64,000 bases of DNA from an uncultured Lachnospiraceae bacterium (GTDB lineage: Bacteria > Bacillota > Clostridia > Lachnospirales > Lachnospiraceae), in assembly GCA_947630925.1 (NCBI GenBank), contig CANRJM010000001.1, positions 62,001 through 126,000 on the forward strand, written 5' to 3'. The notes beneath the pieces were generated by a model. The model was given only the letters and a program-made list of their open reading frames with translations. It had not been told where the DNA came from and ran no database searches. Below are positions 9,110 to 17,396 of the stretch, piece after piece (position 1 is the stretch's first letter; the number at the start of each line of letters is the position of its first letter). The position numbers were made by a program, and so were the translations under genes.

Positions 9110-10075
9110 ATGAAAAAGGTGTCGATTGTTATCGGTCTGTATAACTCAGAGAAAACCATAGAAGCGGTATTAGAAGAGATTGATAGCGCATTTGCACAAA
9201 ATGAAAGATACACGTATGAGGTCGTACTGGTCGATGATTATAGTCCGGATGGAGTATATGGACTTGTAAAGAAGATTGCACAGAACGATAAACGGATTAA
9301 AGTTGTTCATCTGGCGCAGAATGCGGGACAGACCAACGCGGTAATTGAGGGATATCGTTATGCAGAAGGCGAATATATTGTAGAAATGGATGACGATCTG
9401 CAGATGCCGGCGCATGAGATCCTTCATATGCTGACGGTTCTGGAAGAGGGCAATTATGACGTGGTATTTGCCAGATATCCGCAGCAGAAAGAGAGCGCAT
9501 TCCGCAGACTGGGAAGTAAATTCAACAATAAAATGACGGAATGGATGATTGGAAAGCCAAAAGATATCCGCATCAATAGCTTCCTTGTCATGCGCAGATT
9601 TGTCACAGAAGAAATTATTCGATATTCAAATCATTATCCCTATTTATACGGCATTATTTTTAATATAACGAAGAATGTCGCCAATGTTGACGTAGAGCAT
9701 AGGGAAAGGACAAATGGAAAGTCCAATTATACCTTTAAGAAATTATTTGGCCTTTGGCTGAATGGTTTTCTGAATTTTTCAATCCAGCCTCTGCGCATAG
9801 CGACCGATCTTGGATTCCTTATTACGGCTATCAGTTTTGTCATAGCATTAATTTTGGTGATTCAGAGACTTATGGGGCCGACGCAGGCGCTTGGCTGGAC
9901 TTCTATCATGATTACGGTTATTTTCTTTTCCGGCGTTCAACTGATTGGAATCGGGCTTTTGGGAGAATATCTGGGAAGATTATATCTATCGACAAGCGGT
10001 CTGCCTAGAACGACAGTCAGGGAGACGATAAATTGTGAAACGATAGAAGAGCAAAAGGAGGGGAAAAATGGATAA
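9110..10075 (+). CDS. Polyprenyl-phosphate glycosyltransferase, GtrB/ArnC-like (GT2)
   Basis: A 321-residue GT2 enzyme of the dolichol-phosphate-mannose synthase/GtrB/ArnC group. The GT-A domain shows VSIVIGLYNSEKTI, VLVDDYSPDG, AQNAGQTNAVIEG and the metal site EMDDDLQMP near residue 95. The C-terminal part has two membrane helices (about 235-258 and 270-295), the usual anchor of this group. Such enzymes transfer a sugar from a nucleotide donor to undecaprenyl phosphate on the inner membrane face. It overlaps the aminotransferase gene by 8 bp and sits in one operon with an acetyltransferase and a GtrA-type flippase. It probably loads the amino sugar made by those neighbours (inference). Confidence 0.88.
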   Translation: MKKVSIVIGLYNSEKTIEAVLEEIDSAFAQNERYTYEVVLVDDYSPDGVYGLVKKIAQNDKRIKVVHLAQNAGQTNAVIEGYRYAEGEYIVEMDDDLQMPAHEILHMLTVLEEGNYDVVFARYPQQKESAFRRLGSKFNNKMTEWMIGKPKDIRINSFLVMRRFVTEEIIRYSNHYPYLYGIIFNITKNVANVDVEHRERTNGKSNYTFKKLFGLWLNGFLNFSIQPLRIATDLGFLITAISFVIALILVIQRLMGPTQALGWTSIMITVIFFSGVQLIGIGLLGEYLGRLYLSTSGLPRTTVRETINCETIEEQKEGKNG

Positions 10076-11180
10076 AATACTTGTTACCCGCTCTTCTATG
10101 CCTCCGATGGAGGAATACATAGAGGAGATTAAATCCCTGTGGGAGAGCCATTGGCTGACCAATATGGGAGAAAAACATAAGGAGCTGGAAGAGAAACTGC
10201 AGCAATATCTGAAAGTGCAGCATGTTTCCTTATTTTCTAACGGACATATGGCTCTGGAATTGGGACTGCAGGCGATGGACCTTGGGGAAGGAGAGGTCAT
10301 CACAACTCCATTTACTTTTGCTTCGACTACTCATGCAATTGTCCGGAATGGTTTAAAACCGGTATTTTGCGATATCAGGGAAGACGATTATACGCTGGAT
10401 GCCGCAAAGATAAAAGAACGGATTACTGAACGCACGAAAGCGATTGTTCCGGTTCATGTTTATGGAAATGTGTGTCAGGTGGAAGAGATTGAAAAGATTG
10501 CCCGTGAATATGGTCTGAAAGTTCTCTATGACGCCGCGCATGCTTTTGGAGAATCGTACAAAGGCAGCGGGATTGGCACCTTTGGAGACGCCTCTATGTT
10601 TAGCTTCCACGCTACTAAGGTTTATCATACGGTAGAGGGCGGCGCAGTTTGCTATCGTGATGAAGCATACGGTTTGAAGCTGTTTCGGTTAAAGAATTTT
10701 GGAATCAGGAATGAAGAGACGGTAGACGGCGTTGGCGCAAACGCCAAGATGAACGAGTTTTCTGCAGCAATGGGAATCTGTAACTTAAGGCACATTGATG
10801 AAGAAATAGCGAAACGAAAAAAAGTAGTAGAACGTTATCGCAGCCATCTGAAAGATGTTCCCGGAATACAGTTAAATACGGTGCGTGGGGAAGTAGATTC
10901 CAATTATGCTTATTTCCCGGTTGTAATCGATGAAACAATCTTTGGCGCAACGAGAGATACGATAAGCAGCGCGCTAAGCGCAGAGGGGATTTTTTCAAGA
11001 AAATATTTTTATCCGCTGACAAGTACGTTTGCATGTTATCAGGGGCAGTTTGATGTTGCGGAAACGCCGGTTGCGTTAAGGATATCCAATCGGGTATTGA
11101 CGCTGCCGCTGTATGCGGATCTTAGCATGGAGGCGGTAGACCGTATTTGCGGTATCATCTTACGGTCAGGACAAAAATAG
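10068..11180 (+). CDS. DegT/DnrJ/EryC1/StrS family sugar aminotransferase
   Basis: A 370-residue PLP-dependent aminotransferase of normal family length. Visible features are ITTPFTFASTTHAIVRNG, PVHVYGN, the PLP-contacting DAAHAFG, and SFHATKVYHTVEGG, in which the Lys should form the Schiff base with PLP. It most resembles the branch that aminates 4-keto-6-deoxy nucleotide sugars (VioA, FdtB, ArnB types). It overlaps the upstream glycosyltransferase by 8 bp and is followed closely by an acetyltransferase. The three together suggest synthesis and lipid loading of an N- or O-acetylated amino-deoxy sugar. The nucleotide-sugar precursor genes are not in the window. Confidence 0.9.
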   Translation: MDKILVTRSSMPPMEEYIEEIKSLWESHWLTNMGEKHKELEEKLQQYLKVQHVSLFSNGHMALELGLQAMDLGEGEVITTPFTFASTTHAIVRNGLKPVFCDIREDDYTLDAAKIKERITERTKAIVPVHVYGNVCQVEEIEKIAREYGLKVLYDAAHAFGESYKGSGIGTFGDASMFSFHATKVYHTVEGGAVCYRDEAYGLKLFRLKNFGIRNEETVDGVGANAKMNEFSAAMGICNLRHIDEEIAKRKKVVERYRSHLKDVPGIQLNTVRGEVDSNYAYFPVVIDETIFGATRDTISSALSAEGIFSRKYFYPLTSTFACYQGQFDVAETPVALRISNRVLTLPLYADLSMEAVDRICGIILRSGQK

Positions 11181-11200
11181 AAGAAAGGGAGACTGTTGTT

Positions 11201-11770
11201 ATGTCAAGTTTTTATTCCGAAGAGGAATTATCGCAACTGGGATTAAAAGCATATGGAAAAGACGTATTACTCAGCCGTAAAACCAGCATTTACGGCGCAG
11301 AAAATATATCGCTTGGCAATCATGTGCGGATTGATGATTTTTGTATTTTGAGCGGAAATATTACGCTGCATGATTATGTGCACATAGCCGCTTATGTATC
11401 GATGTTTGCCGGAGAGACCGGAATTGAAGTGGAAGACTTTGGCGGAATCTCGTCCCGGACTGCAGTTTATGCGGAAAGCGACGATTATTCCGGAGAGGCG
11501 ATGATCAATCCGACGGTTCCGGATAAGTGCCGGAAGCTTCATAAAGGGAAGGTATCTCTTGGAAAGCACGTTACGGTCGGAACGGGCTGTACGCTTCTTC
11601 CGGGCGTTACCATTGCGGAGGGAGCAACGGTTGGAGCAATGTCTTTAATCACAAAAGATCTTGAGCCGTGGACGATCAATGTCGGCATTCCTTGTAAAAA
11701 AGTGAAGGAACGCAGCAAGAAATTATTGGAATATGAAAAATATATTATAGATAAGAATATAGAAGAATGA
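11201..11770 (+). CDS. Left-handed beta-helix (hexapeptide) sugar acetyltransferase
   Basis: A 189-residue acyltransferase with imperfect hexapeptide repeats through most of its length (ISLGNHVRIDDFCIL, ITLHDYVHIAAYV, VSLGKHVTVGTGCTLLPGVTIAEGATVGA) and the C-terminal INVGIPCKKVKER typical of the family. It should use acetyl-CoA. ATG 11201 follows an AAAGGGAG site; the earlier in-frame ATG at 11147 lies inside the aminotransferase gene. Position after the DegT aminotransferase suggests it acetylates the new amino group, but O-acetylation of a sugar hydroxyl is equally possible. Its stop overlaps the gtrA start (ATGA). Confidence 0.85.
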   Translation: MSSFYSEEELSQLGLKAYGKDVLLSRKTSIYGAENISLGNHVRIDDFCILSGNITLHDYVHIAAYVSMFAGETGIEVEDFGGISSRTAVYAESDDYSGEAMINPTVPDKCRKLHKGKVSLGKHVTVGTGCTLLPGVTIAEGATVGAMSLITKDLEPWTINVGIPCKKVKERSKKLLEYEKYIIDKNIEE

Positions 11771-12255
11771 ATAAGATAAAAGAATTTGTGGAGTGGGTCG
11801 CTAAGGGGATCCTGGAGAGAATATTTAGAATATTTGGAAAAGAATTAAGCGAGGATTTCTGGCATATCTGCGCGCAGTTTATTGGCTTTTCCGTCGTGGG
11901 CGTAGTAAACTTTCTGGTAAATTATGTGACATATGCGTTTTTTTTGTATCTGCATTGTAGTTATCATGTGGCAAATATTGCGGCGTTTGTGGTCAGCGTA
12001 TTTAATTCTTTCTATTGGAATAATAAATTTGTATTTAAACAGGGAGAAGACGGACAGCGTTCCTGGTGGCGCACCCTGATCAAGACATATATCTCCTATG
12101 CTTTTTCCGGATTGTTCCTGACGGAGATTTTACTGTATGTTGAGATTAGAATTTTGGGTCTGCCCGCGCTTGCCGGTCCGGCTATCAATTTATTTATTAC
12201 AACGCCAATCAATTTTATTATCAATAAATTTTGGGCATATCGGGGAAATGACTGA
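11767..12255 (+). CDS. GtrA family membrane protein (putative lipid-linked sugar flippase)
   Basis: A 162-residue protein with four hydrophobic helices. The stretch FIGFSVVGVVNFLVNYVTYAF, the middle FNSFYWNNKFVF and the C-terminal INFIINKFWAY are typical of GtrA/PF04138. The family is thought to flip undecaprenyl-phosphate-linked monosaccharides across the cytoplasmic membrane for surface glycan decoration. Translation is probably coupled to the acetyltransferase through the 4-bp ATGA overlap. Together with the GtrB-like enzyme at the head of the operon it forms the usual two-part loading and flipping pair. The external glycosyltransferase that would use the flipped sugar was not found nearby. 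Confidence 0.9.
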   Translation: MNKIKEFVEWVAKGILERIFRIFGKELSEDFWHICAQFIGFSVVGVVNFLVNYVTYAFFLYLHCSYHVANIAAFVVSVFNSFYWNNKFVFKQGEDGQRSWWRTLIKTYISYAFSGLFLTEILLYVEIRILGLPALAGPAINLFITTPINFIINKFWAYRGND

Positions 12256-12293
12256 TTCCGGAGAGAAGAATGATAATTGTTGCATGCTTTTTC

Positions 12294-12322
12294 TTGCATT
12301 CCTGCAAAAAGTTATATATACT
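12294..12322 (+). promoter_or_regulatory. Putative sigma-A promoter of the DUF342 gene
   Basis: TTGCAT (12294-12299), 17 bp, TATACT (12317-12322). The -10 and the start region lie inside an AT-rich inverted repeat (12306-12348). Confidence 0.5.
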
Positions 12323-12348
12323 ATAAATAATAGAATATATAACTTTTT
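12306..12348 (+). repeat. AT-rich inverted repeat, possible bidirectional terminator or operator
   Basis: A 14-bp perfect inverted repeat: AAAAAGTTATATAT (12306-12319) and ATATATAACTTTTT (12335-12348) around a 15-base loop, with six T in a row at the 3' end. It has one G-C pair, so it would be a weak terminator for gtrA, and it overlaps the predicted promoter. A DNA-binding site is the alternative. Confidence 0.5.
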
Positions 12349-12484
12349 TATCTTTATTTCAGTAAGAAAATGTCGGGAATGCAGAGAGGTTCTGCGAAAA
12401 GAGGCAAGCGTCTCCTGTTAGGGGAAAATGCAGCTTTTGCCCGTTTTAAAACAGATAAGGAATAAACGGAAAGGGGGGAGAGAG

Positions 12485-13861
12485 ATGAATGCGAATGTCT
12501 TAGAAAATGATATGGAAATAACCCTATCGAAAGACGAAACGGAGGCTTTTGTCTGTCTGTTGGATTCTTCCAAAGAGTATTCTCAGGATGAAATATTAAG
12601 ACGTCTTTCTGAATCGGGGATAGAGAATGGAGTCCTTCCGGAGGAGATTCAGAAGCTTTTGGAACAGAAGATAATCGGAGAACCATATCTGGTTGCAAAG
12701 AGCAGGAAACCGGTCAATGGAAAAGATGGATGGTATGAATTTCTCTTTGATACGGATATCGATACAAAACCTAAGATTTTAAAGGATGGTTCTGTAGATT
12801 ATTCAGAATATGGGAATGTCCCTTCGGTTGAAGAAGGAGAAAAGATCGTAATCTATCATCCTGCGACAGAAAGCAGGGATGGCGTGAACGTTCGGGGAGA
12901 AACGATTGTGGCTTCCAAAGGCAAGGAGTTAGCGCGTCTGAAGGGAAAGGGATTTTATCTTTCTGAGGACGACAGGGAATATTTTGCAAAGACTTCCGGC
13001 CGCGCTACATATAAAGATGACAGGCTGGTAGTGGATAACGAGTTGGTTATTGATGGCGACGTTTCCCATTCTACAGGGGATATTCACTATAATGAGGATA
13101 TCCATATCAGGGGAAATGTTCTGGCAGGAGTAGTCATCACGTCCGTAAAGGGAAATATTCTGGTGGACGGATATGTAGAAGCCTGTGAATTGTATGCGGG
13201 AAAAGGGGTTGTATTGAAGAATGGAATGCAGGGAAACGGCAAGGGCAAGATTGTTGCTGGAGACTCTGTGTCCGGGAAGTTTTTTGAGCAGCTTACGATT
13301 CAGTCGGAGGGCGACGTATGCGCCAATGCGATTATGAACAGTTATATAACGGCAAAAAGGGACGTTATCGTGTCCGGCCGTTTTGGGATTATTATTGGCG
13401 GGAGGATTAGCGCGGAACGCGCAATCAGCGCTACTATCGTAGGAAATATGGCAGAGGTTAAAACGGAATTAGATGCCGGTGTTGAGGAAAATCTTTTTAT
13501 ACTGCTTTCTCAAAAGGAAAAGGAGCAGGAGGAACTGCAGAAAAAGATTCATAAGCTTACCGAGGGCATTGATCAGATTACGGAGTTGATTGCCAATGGA
13601 CAGAGAGAAGATTTAAACGCTAAGAAAATACAGTTGATTCGCGCCAAGATCAGCTTAGAAAAAGATATGAATGAGAAAATATCCGATAAACAGAATATCC
13701 TTGATCGGATGGGGCGCGCAAATCAGGCAAGGATTAGCGTGCAGAAGATTGTTTATCCCGGTACAAAAATCAGTATCAATGGAGTGAAAACGGTAATCAA
13801 AGAGGAAACACTCCATACCGAAATTACAGCAAAAGGTTCTGTGCTCGAGATTAGTAAGTAA
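12485..13861 (+). CDS. FapA/DUF342 domain protein
   Basis: A 458-residue protein. The central part carries the FapA (DUF342) beta-helix: GKGFYLSEDDREYFAKTSGRATYKDD..., SHSTGDIHYNEDIHIRGNVLAGV and repeated glycine/valine turns to about residue 315. A coiled coil rich in Glu, Lys and Gln (about 340-400) follows, then a small C-terminal beta segment (VYPGTKISINGVKTV). The family is cytoplasmic and widespread in Firmicutes; its role is poorly known, with links to flagellar or cell-surface polymers in some species. ATG 12485 follows a strong purine-rich site (GGGGGGAG). No flagellar genes are nearby; the next two genes lead into the spoIIA operon. Confidence 0.85.
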   Translation: MNANVLENDMEITLSKDETEAFVCLLDSSKEYSQDEILRRLSESGIENGVLPEEIQKLLEQKIIGEPYLVAKSRKPVNGKDGWYEFLFDTDIDTKPKILKDGSVDYSEYGNVPSVEEGEKIVIYHPATESRDGVNVRGETIVASKGKELARLKGKGFYLSEDDREYFAKTSGRATYKDDRLVVDNELVIDGDVSHSTGDIHYNEDIHIRGNVLAGVVITSVKGNILVDGYVEACELYAGKGVVLKNGMQGNGKGKIVAGDSVSGKFFEQLTIQSEGDVCANAIMNSYITAKRDVIVSGRFGIIIGGRISAERAISATIVGNMAEVKTELDAGVEENLFILLSQKEKEQEELQKKIHKLTEGIDQITELIANGQREDLNAKKIQLIRAKISLEKDMNEKISDKQNILDRMGRANQARISVQKIVYPGTKISINGVKTVIKEETLHTEITAKGSVLEISK

Positions 13862-13933
13862 GTAAAGATTATTACATATCGTGTCGAGAATTGCGAAGAA
13901 TAATAATTGATGATTAGATGGAGGTAGTGTAAG

Positions 13934-14113
13934 ATGGATTTTGAGGCAGAATTAAAAAAATTCCAACCCAGTTTGGATATTGAACAGGCGGAGGACGCCA
14001 TTTATGGCAATAATACAACAGATGTAACTGATTTACTGCAGACAATTTTATTAGGCGCGCAGGATAGCGGTAAAAATAAAAACAATACAATAGAATGGGT
14101 GGAGGAATCATGA
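13934..14113 (+). CDS. Small acidic protein, 59 residues, function unknown
   Basis: A short frame beginning MDFEAELKKFQPSLDIEQ and ending EWVEES, preceded by GGAGG at 13919-13923. Its TGA overlaps the ATG of the next gene (ATGA at 14110-14113), which strongly suggests it is translated and coupled to the zinc-ribbon/TPR gene. The protein is soluble, mainly acidic, with a predicted helix around TDVTDLLQTILLG. No family recognised. Confidence 0.7.
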   Translation: MDFEAELKKFQPSLDIEQAEDAIYGNNTTDVTDLLQTILLGAQDSGKNKNNTIEWVEES

Positions 14114-15555
14114 ACTGTCCAAGGTGTAATGCAAAGATAGCTTTTACAAGGAACCAATGTGATAACTGCGGACAGGACATGAGAATGTACCGTAGGATTT
14201 TTAGCTTATCAAATATATATTATAATAAAGGTTTAGAGCAGGCGAAAGTCAGAGACTTATCCGGCGCGATCCGTTCCCTTTGCCAGAGTCTGGAATTTAA
14301 TAAGTGTAATATCAATGCGCGTAATCTTTTGGGTTTGATTTACTTTGAGGAAGGCGAGGTCGTTTCTGCTCTGAGTGAATGGGTGATCAGCAAGCATTTT
14401 CAGGCAGAGAATAATGATGCTGATAGTTATATCAATGAAGTGCAGGCCAATCCCAACCGGTTAGAGATGTATAATCAGACGTTGAAGAAGTATAATGCGG
14501 CATTGTATTCGGCGCAGCACGGGGATGAAGATATGGCGATTATCCAGTTAAAAAAGGTTGTCAATCTAAATCCGAAATTTATCCGTGCAAGCCAGCTTCT
14601 GGCATTGCTGTACATGATGACTGGGAAAAGAGATAACCGGATACGTGCAAAAAGAGTATTGAATCATATCAGCAGGATAGATGAAACCAATACGACGACG
14701 CTCCGTTATCTGAAGGAACTTTCTGATGTTCATTTAAAGGGGGAGGCTGCCTCGAAAAAAGTGGAGAATGACAATTCGGAAAAAGGTCGCAAAATGCTGC
14801 CGCGCGTCGAAAGCGATGCGTATAAAACCATTACTCCATATAAAGAGGAGAAGCCGTCGGTGCTTCCGTTTATCAATGTGATTGTCGGCGTGGTCATCGG
14901 AATGGCGTTAATGGGCTTTCTGATTATGCCGCATATCAATGCCAGAAGGTCGAGTAATGCAAACTCTGCGTTTAAGAAGTATAGTGAGGAAAAGGCTGCA
15001 AGCGACAGTGATGCCAGCACTCTGAGAAATGAAAAGAAAGAGCTGGAAGAAAAGTTAGAAGATCTTCAGAAAGAGAATGCAGAGCTAAAGGGAGATACAT
15101 CAGGAACCGGTACTACTATGAAAGAGTCTTATGAGGCTTTTATTGCCGCAATGCAATATTATTCTGACAAGAAATATGTCGATGCTGCAGAGAGCCTGCT
15201 CAAGGTAAACAAAAACTCTTTATCTGATGATGCGGTAAAGGAGTTATATAGAGATATAAAAAAAGGTACTTTTGAGGAAGCTTCCAAATCTTATTTTGAA
15301 GAAGGGCGTGACGCCTATAATGGACAAGGAGAATATGCCGGGAATAAGGATTATGAAAAAGCGGTTGAATTGTTGTTGAAGTCCCTGGGATTTGATGAAA
15401 ATAATACGGACGCCATGTATTTCTTAGGACGCTGTTATCAGCAGCAGTCAGATATCAGTAAGGCAAAGAAGTACTATAATCAGATTGTGGAGGAACATCC
15501 GGATTCCGCACGTGTTTCAGAGGCACAAAGCCGTTTGCGTGAATTGGGAGAGTAG
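14110..15555 (+). CDS. Zinc-ribbon and TPR-repeat membrane protein
   Basis: A 481-residue protein. It opens with a zinc ribbon, CPRC...CDNC (residues 3-6 and 18-21), then TPR-like helical repeats (about 30-190), a single membrane helix (about 258-280, FINVIVGVVIGMALMGFLI), a coiled coil (about 295-335, ASTLRNEKKELEEKLEDLQ) and C-terminal TPR repeats (about 345-480, including NNTDAMYFLGRCYQQQ). The topology suggests a cytoplasmic N-terminal half and an external C-terminal scaffold. Such proteins are common but uncharacterised in Lachnospiraceae. It is translationally coupled to the 59-residue ORF and separated from spoIIAA by a terminator, so it is probably not part of the sigF transcript. Confidence 0.85.
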   Translation: MNCPRCNAKIAFTRNQCDNCGQDMRMYRRIFSLSNIYYNKGLEQAKVRDLSGAIRSLCQSLEFNKCNINARNLLGLIYFEEGEVVSALSEWVISKHFQAENNDADSYINEVQANPNRLEMYNQTLKKYNAALYSAQHGDEDMAIIQLKKVVNLNPKFIRASQLLALLYMMTGKRDNRIRAKRVLNHISRIDETNTTTLRYLKELSDVHLKGEAASKKVENDNSEKGRKMLPRVESDAYKTITPYKEEKPSVLPFINVIVGVVIGMALMGFLIMPHINARRSSNANSAFKKYSEEKAASDSDASTLRNEKKELEEKLEDLQKENAELKGDTSGTGTTMKESYEAFIAAMQYYSDKKYVDAAESLLKVNKNSLSDDAVKELYRDIKKGTFEEASKSYFEEGRDAYNGQGEYAGNKDYEKAVELLLKSLGFDENNTDAMYFLGRCYQQQSDISKAKKYYNQIVEEHPDSARVSEAQSRLRELGE

Positions 15556-15580
15556 TTGGCAGAGCAGATAAAATAATGGG

Positions 15581-15626
15581 AAAACCTGTTAGAGGATACG
15601 ATGATGAGTACTCTGACAGGTTTTTT
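15581..15626 (+). terminator. Rho-independent terminator before spoIIA
   Basis: Stem AAAACCTGTTAGAG (15581-15594) pairs with CTCTGACAGGTTTT (15611-15624), with one G-U pair, followed by a T run. It separates the TPR gene from the spoIIA operon. Confidence 0.85.
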
Positions 15627-15671
15627 ACTTGGAACAGGAAGACAGATTTTTATGGAAAGGAGCAGTTTCAT

Positions 15672-16037
15672 ATGCAGTATGATGTGCAGGGAAATTGTCT
15701 GGTAATTTATATTACGGATGATTTGGATCATTATGCAGTTACAAAGTTAAGGGATGAATCTGATCGGCTGATTGACAGAGAACATGTCAAACATATTATA
15801 TTTGATTTTACAGATGTAGGATTTATGGACAGCTCTGGCATTGGCCTGATTATGGGACGATATAAAAAAGTCATGTTTATCGGCGGGAAGGCGGCGGTAA
15901 CAAATGTCGGAGAAACGGTAAACCGTATTTTTCATCTGTCAGGTCTTTACCGGATTATTGAACGGTTTGACAGTATTCCGGAGGCGCTAAAAGAATTTCA
16001 GGAAAAAACAGGGAAGGAGAATGGGAATAAACTATGA
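15672..16037 (+). CDS. spoIIAA: Anti-sigma F factor antagonist SpoIIAA
   Basis: A 121-residue STAS-domain protein. The FMDSSGIGLIMGRYK motif (residues 51-65) contains the serine that SpoIIAB phosphorylates (Ser58 in B. subtilis). Unphosphorylated SpoIIAA binds SpoIIAB and releases sigma F in the forespore. ATG 15672 is chosen because the STAS fold begins at once (MQYDVQGNCLVIYI) and AAAGGAG lies ten bases upstream; an in-frame ATG at 15576 lies before the terminator hairpin and would be wrong. The stop overlaps the spoIIAB start. The order spoIIAA-spoIIAB-sigF is the conserved spoIIA operon. Confidence 0.96.
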   Translation: MQYDVQGNCLVIYITDDLDHYAVTKLRDESDRLIDREHVKHIIFDFTDVGFMDSSGIGLIMGRYKKVMFIGGKAAVTNVGETVNRIFHLSGLYRIIERFDSIPEALKEFQEKTGKENGNKL

Positions 16038-16453
16038 AATTAGTAATAGAAAGTGTTTCAGAAAATGAATCCTTTGCCAGGACAGTAGTGGCAGCATACA
16101 TAACCAGACTGGATCCTACACTGGAGGAACTGGCCGATGTGAAGACGGCAGTATCTGAGGCAGTGACAAACAGCGTGATACACGGATATTGCGGCAAGAC
16201 GGGTGAGATTGAGGTAATCTGTACGATACAGGGAAAAGAAATAACGGTTCAGGTAACGGACCATGGAGTTGGAATTTCAGATATTGAAAAGGCAATGGAG
16301 CCTTTGTATACAACAAAACCGGAATGGGAGCGTTCCGGAATGGGATTTGCTTTCATGGAAGCATTTATGGATGAGCTGAAGGTTACTTCTGAGGTTGGAA
16401 AAGGGACAACCGTCCTAATGAAAAAACAGATTGGAAAGGAGCGGGTCGAATAG
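16034..16453 (+). CDS. spoIIAB: Anti-sigma F factor and serine kinase SpoIIAB
   Basis: A 139-residue GHKL-type ATPase/kinase. Visible are the N box (AVSEAVTNSVIHGY), the G1 region (VTDHGVGISDIEKAME) and GMGFAFMEAFMDEL. It holds sigma F inactive in the predivisional cell and mother cell, and phosphorylates SpoIIAA. The gene starts inside the spoIIAA stop (ATGA overlap), which couples production of the two partners, and sigF follows after 23 bp. Length and gene order match the family. Confidence 0.97.
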   Translation: MKLVIESVSENESFARTVVAAYITRLDPTLEELADVKTAVSEAVTNSVIHGYCGKTGEIEVICTIQGKEITVQVTDHGVGISDIEKAMEPLYTTKPEWERSGMGFAFMEAFMDELKVTSEVGKGTTVLMKKQIGKERVE

Positions 16454-16476
16454 AATAACCCTGGAAGGTATGTGCG

Positions 16477-17286
16477 ATGGATGGAATGGAATTGTTGAAA
16501 AAAGCACGTGCAGGGGATAGAGAGGCCAGAAACCAGATGGTAGAGGAAAATATCGGTTTGGTTTGGAATATCGTAAAACGTTTTGCAGGACGGGGATACG
16601 ACCAGGAAGATATTTTCCAAATTGGATGTATTGGTTTGATTAAAGCGATTGATCATTTTGATACAAGCTATCAGGTAAAGTTCTCTACCTATGCGGTACC
16701 TATGATAGCAGGGGAAATCAAGAGATTTCTTCGGGATGATGGGATGATAAAGGTCAGCAGAACGCTCAAGGAGAATGGTTGGAAGATTAAGCGTGCCGCT
16801 GACCATCTAAGCCAGCAGTTGGGACGTAATGCTACGATTGACGAGATAGCTGCAGCCACAGAGCTTACGGCAGAAGAAATCGTTTTGGCAATGGAAGCGA
16901 ATAGTGAAGTGGATTCTATCTATCGCACAGTTTATCAGTCGGAAGGCAAGGATATTACGATGATAGATCAGGTAATCCAACCGGATGGAAGCGGAATTGG
17001 CTATGCAGGGACAGGCAGTACGGAATATGGAGGTCTGGTGAACCAGAATGGGGCTCTTTTAGACATGGAAAAAGAAAAACTGCTTGATCGTATGCTGATA
17101 AGGCAACTGCTGGACGAATTGGAGGAAAAGGAAAGAACACTGATTGAGTGCCGTTATTTCCGTGACATGACGCAGACACAGGTGGCCAAATATCTTGGTA
17201 TCAGCCAGGTGCAGGTTAGCCGTCTTGAGAAAAAAATTTTGCGGCAGATGCGGGATTGCGTCTTTGATGATAAAAAAGAAAAATAA
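16477..17286 (+). CDS. sigF: RNA polymerase forespore sigma factor F
   Basis: A 269-residue sigma-70 family factor. Region 2 shows EENIGLVWNIVKRFAGRGYDQEDIFQIG and FSTYAVPMIAGEIKRFLRDDG, region 3 IKVSRTLKENG, and region 4 LIECRYFRDMTQTQVAKYLGISQVQVSRLEKK. As the third gene of spoIIA it is the first forespore-specific sigma factor. A segment of about 35 residues rich in Gly and Ser (near 165-200) between regions 3 and 4 looks longer than in B. subtilis SigF. The gene is followed by a predicted sigma-G promoter and the spoVA genes. Confidence 0.96.
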   Translation: MDGMELLKKARAGDREARNQMVEENIGLVWNIVKRFAGRGYDQEDIFQIGCIGLIKAIDHFDTSYQVKFSTYAVPMIAGEIKRFLRDDGMIKVSRTLKENGWKIKRAADHLSQQLGRNATIDEIAAATELTAEEIVLAMEANSEVDSIYRTVYQSEGKDITMIDQVIQPDGSGIGYAGTGSTEYGGLVNQNGALLDMEKEKLLDRMLIRQLLDELEEKERTLIECRYFRDMTQTQVAKYLGISQVQVSRLEKKILRQMRDCVFDDKKEK

Positions 17287-17309
17287 GAAAAATCGAAAAA
17301 ATTTTTCAT

Positions 17310-17339
17310 TGCATAAAATGAGATAGAAAAGCCATACTA
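17310..17339 (+). promoter_or_regulatory. Predicted forespore sigma-G promoter of spoVAA-AB-AC
   Basis: TGCATA (17310-17315), exactly 17 bp, CATACTA (17333-17339). This fits the sigma-G pattern (-35 TGnATA, -10 CATnnTA) known from B. subtilis. It lies between sigF and the small ORF that opens the spoVA set and nearly repeats the promoter before spoVAD. Confidence 0.8.
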
Positions 17340-17396
17340 CTTTTAACATATTTATTTGTATTTGCAAAAAGTTGTAATTACCAAAGGAGGTGCCAA

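Noticed and set aside
15627-15671. Possible sigma-H promoter for spoIIA (AGGAAGA ... GAAA)
   Set aside because: Spacing and -10 do not fit, and the start would fall on the ribosome site.
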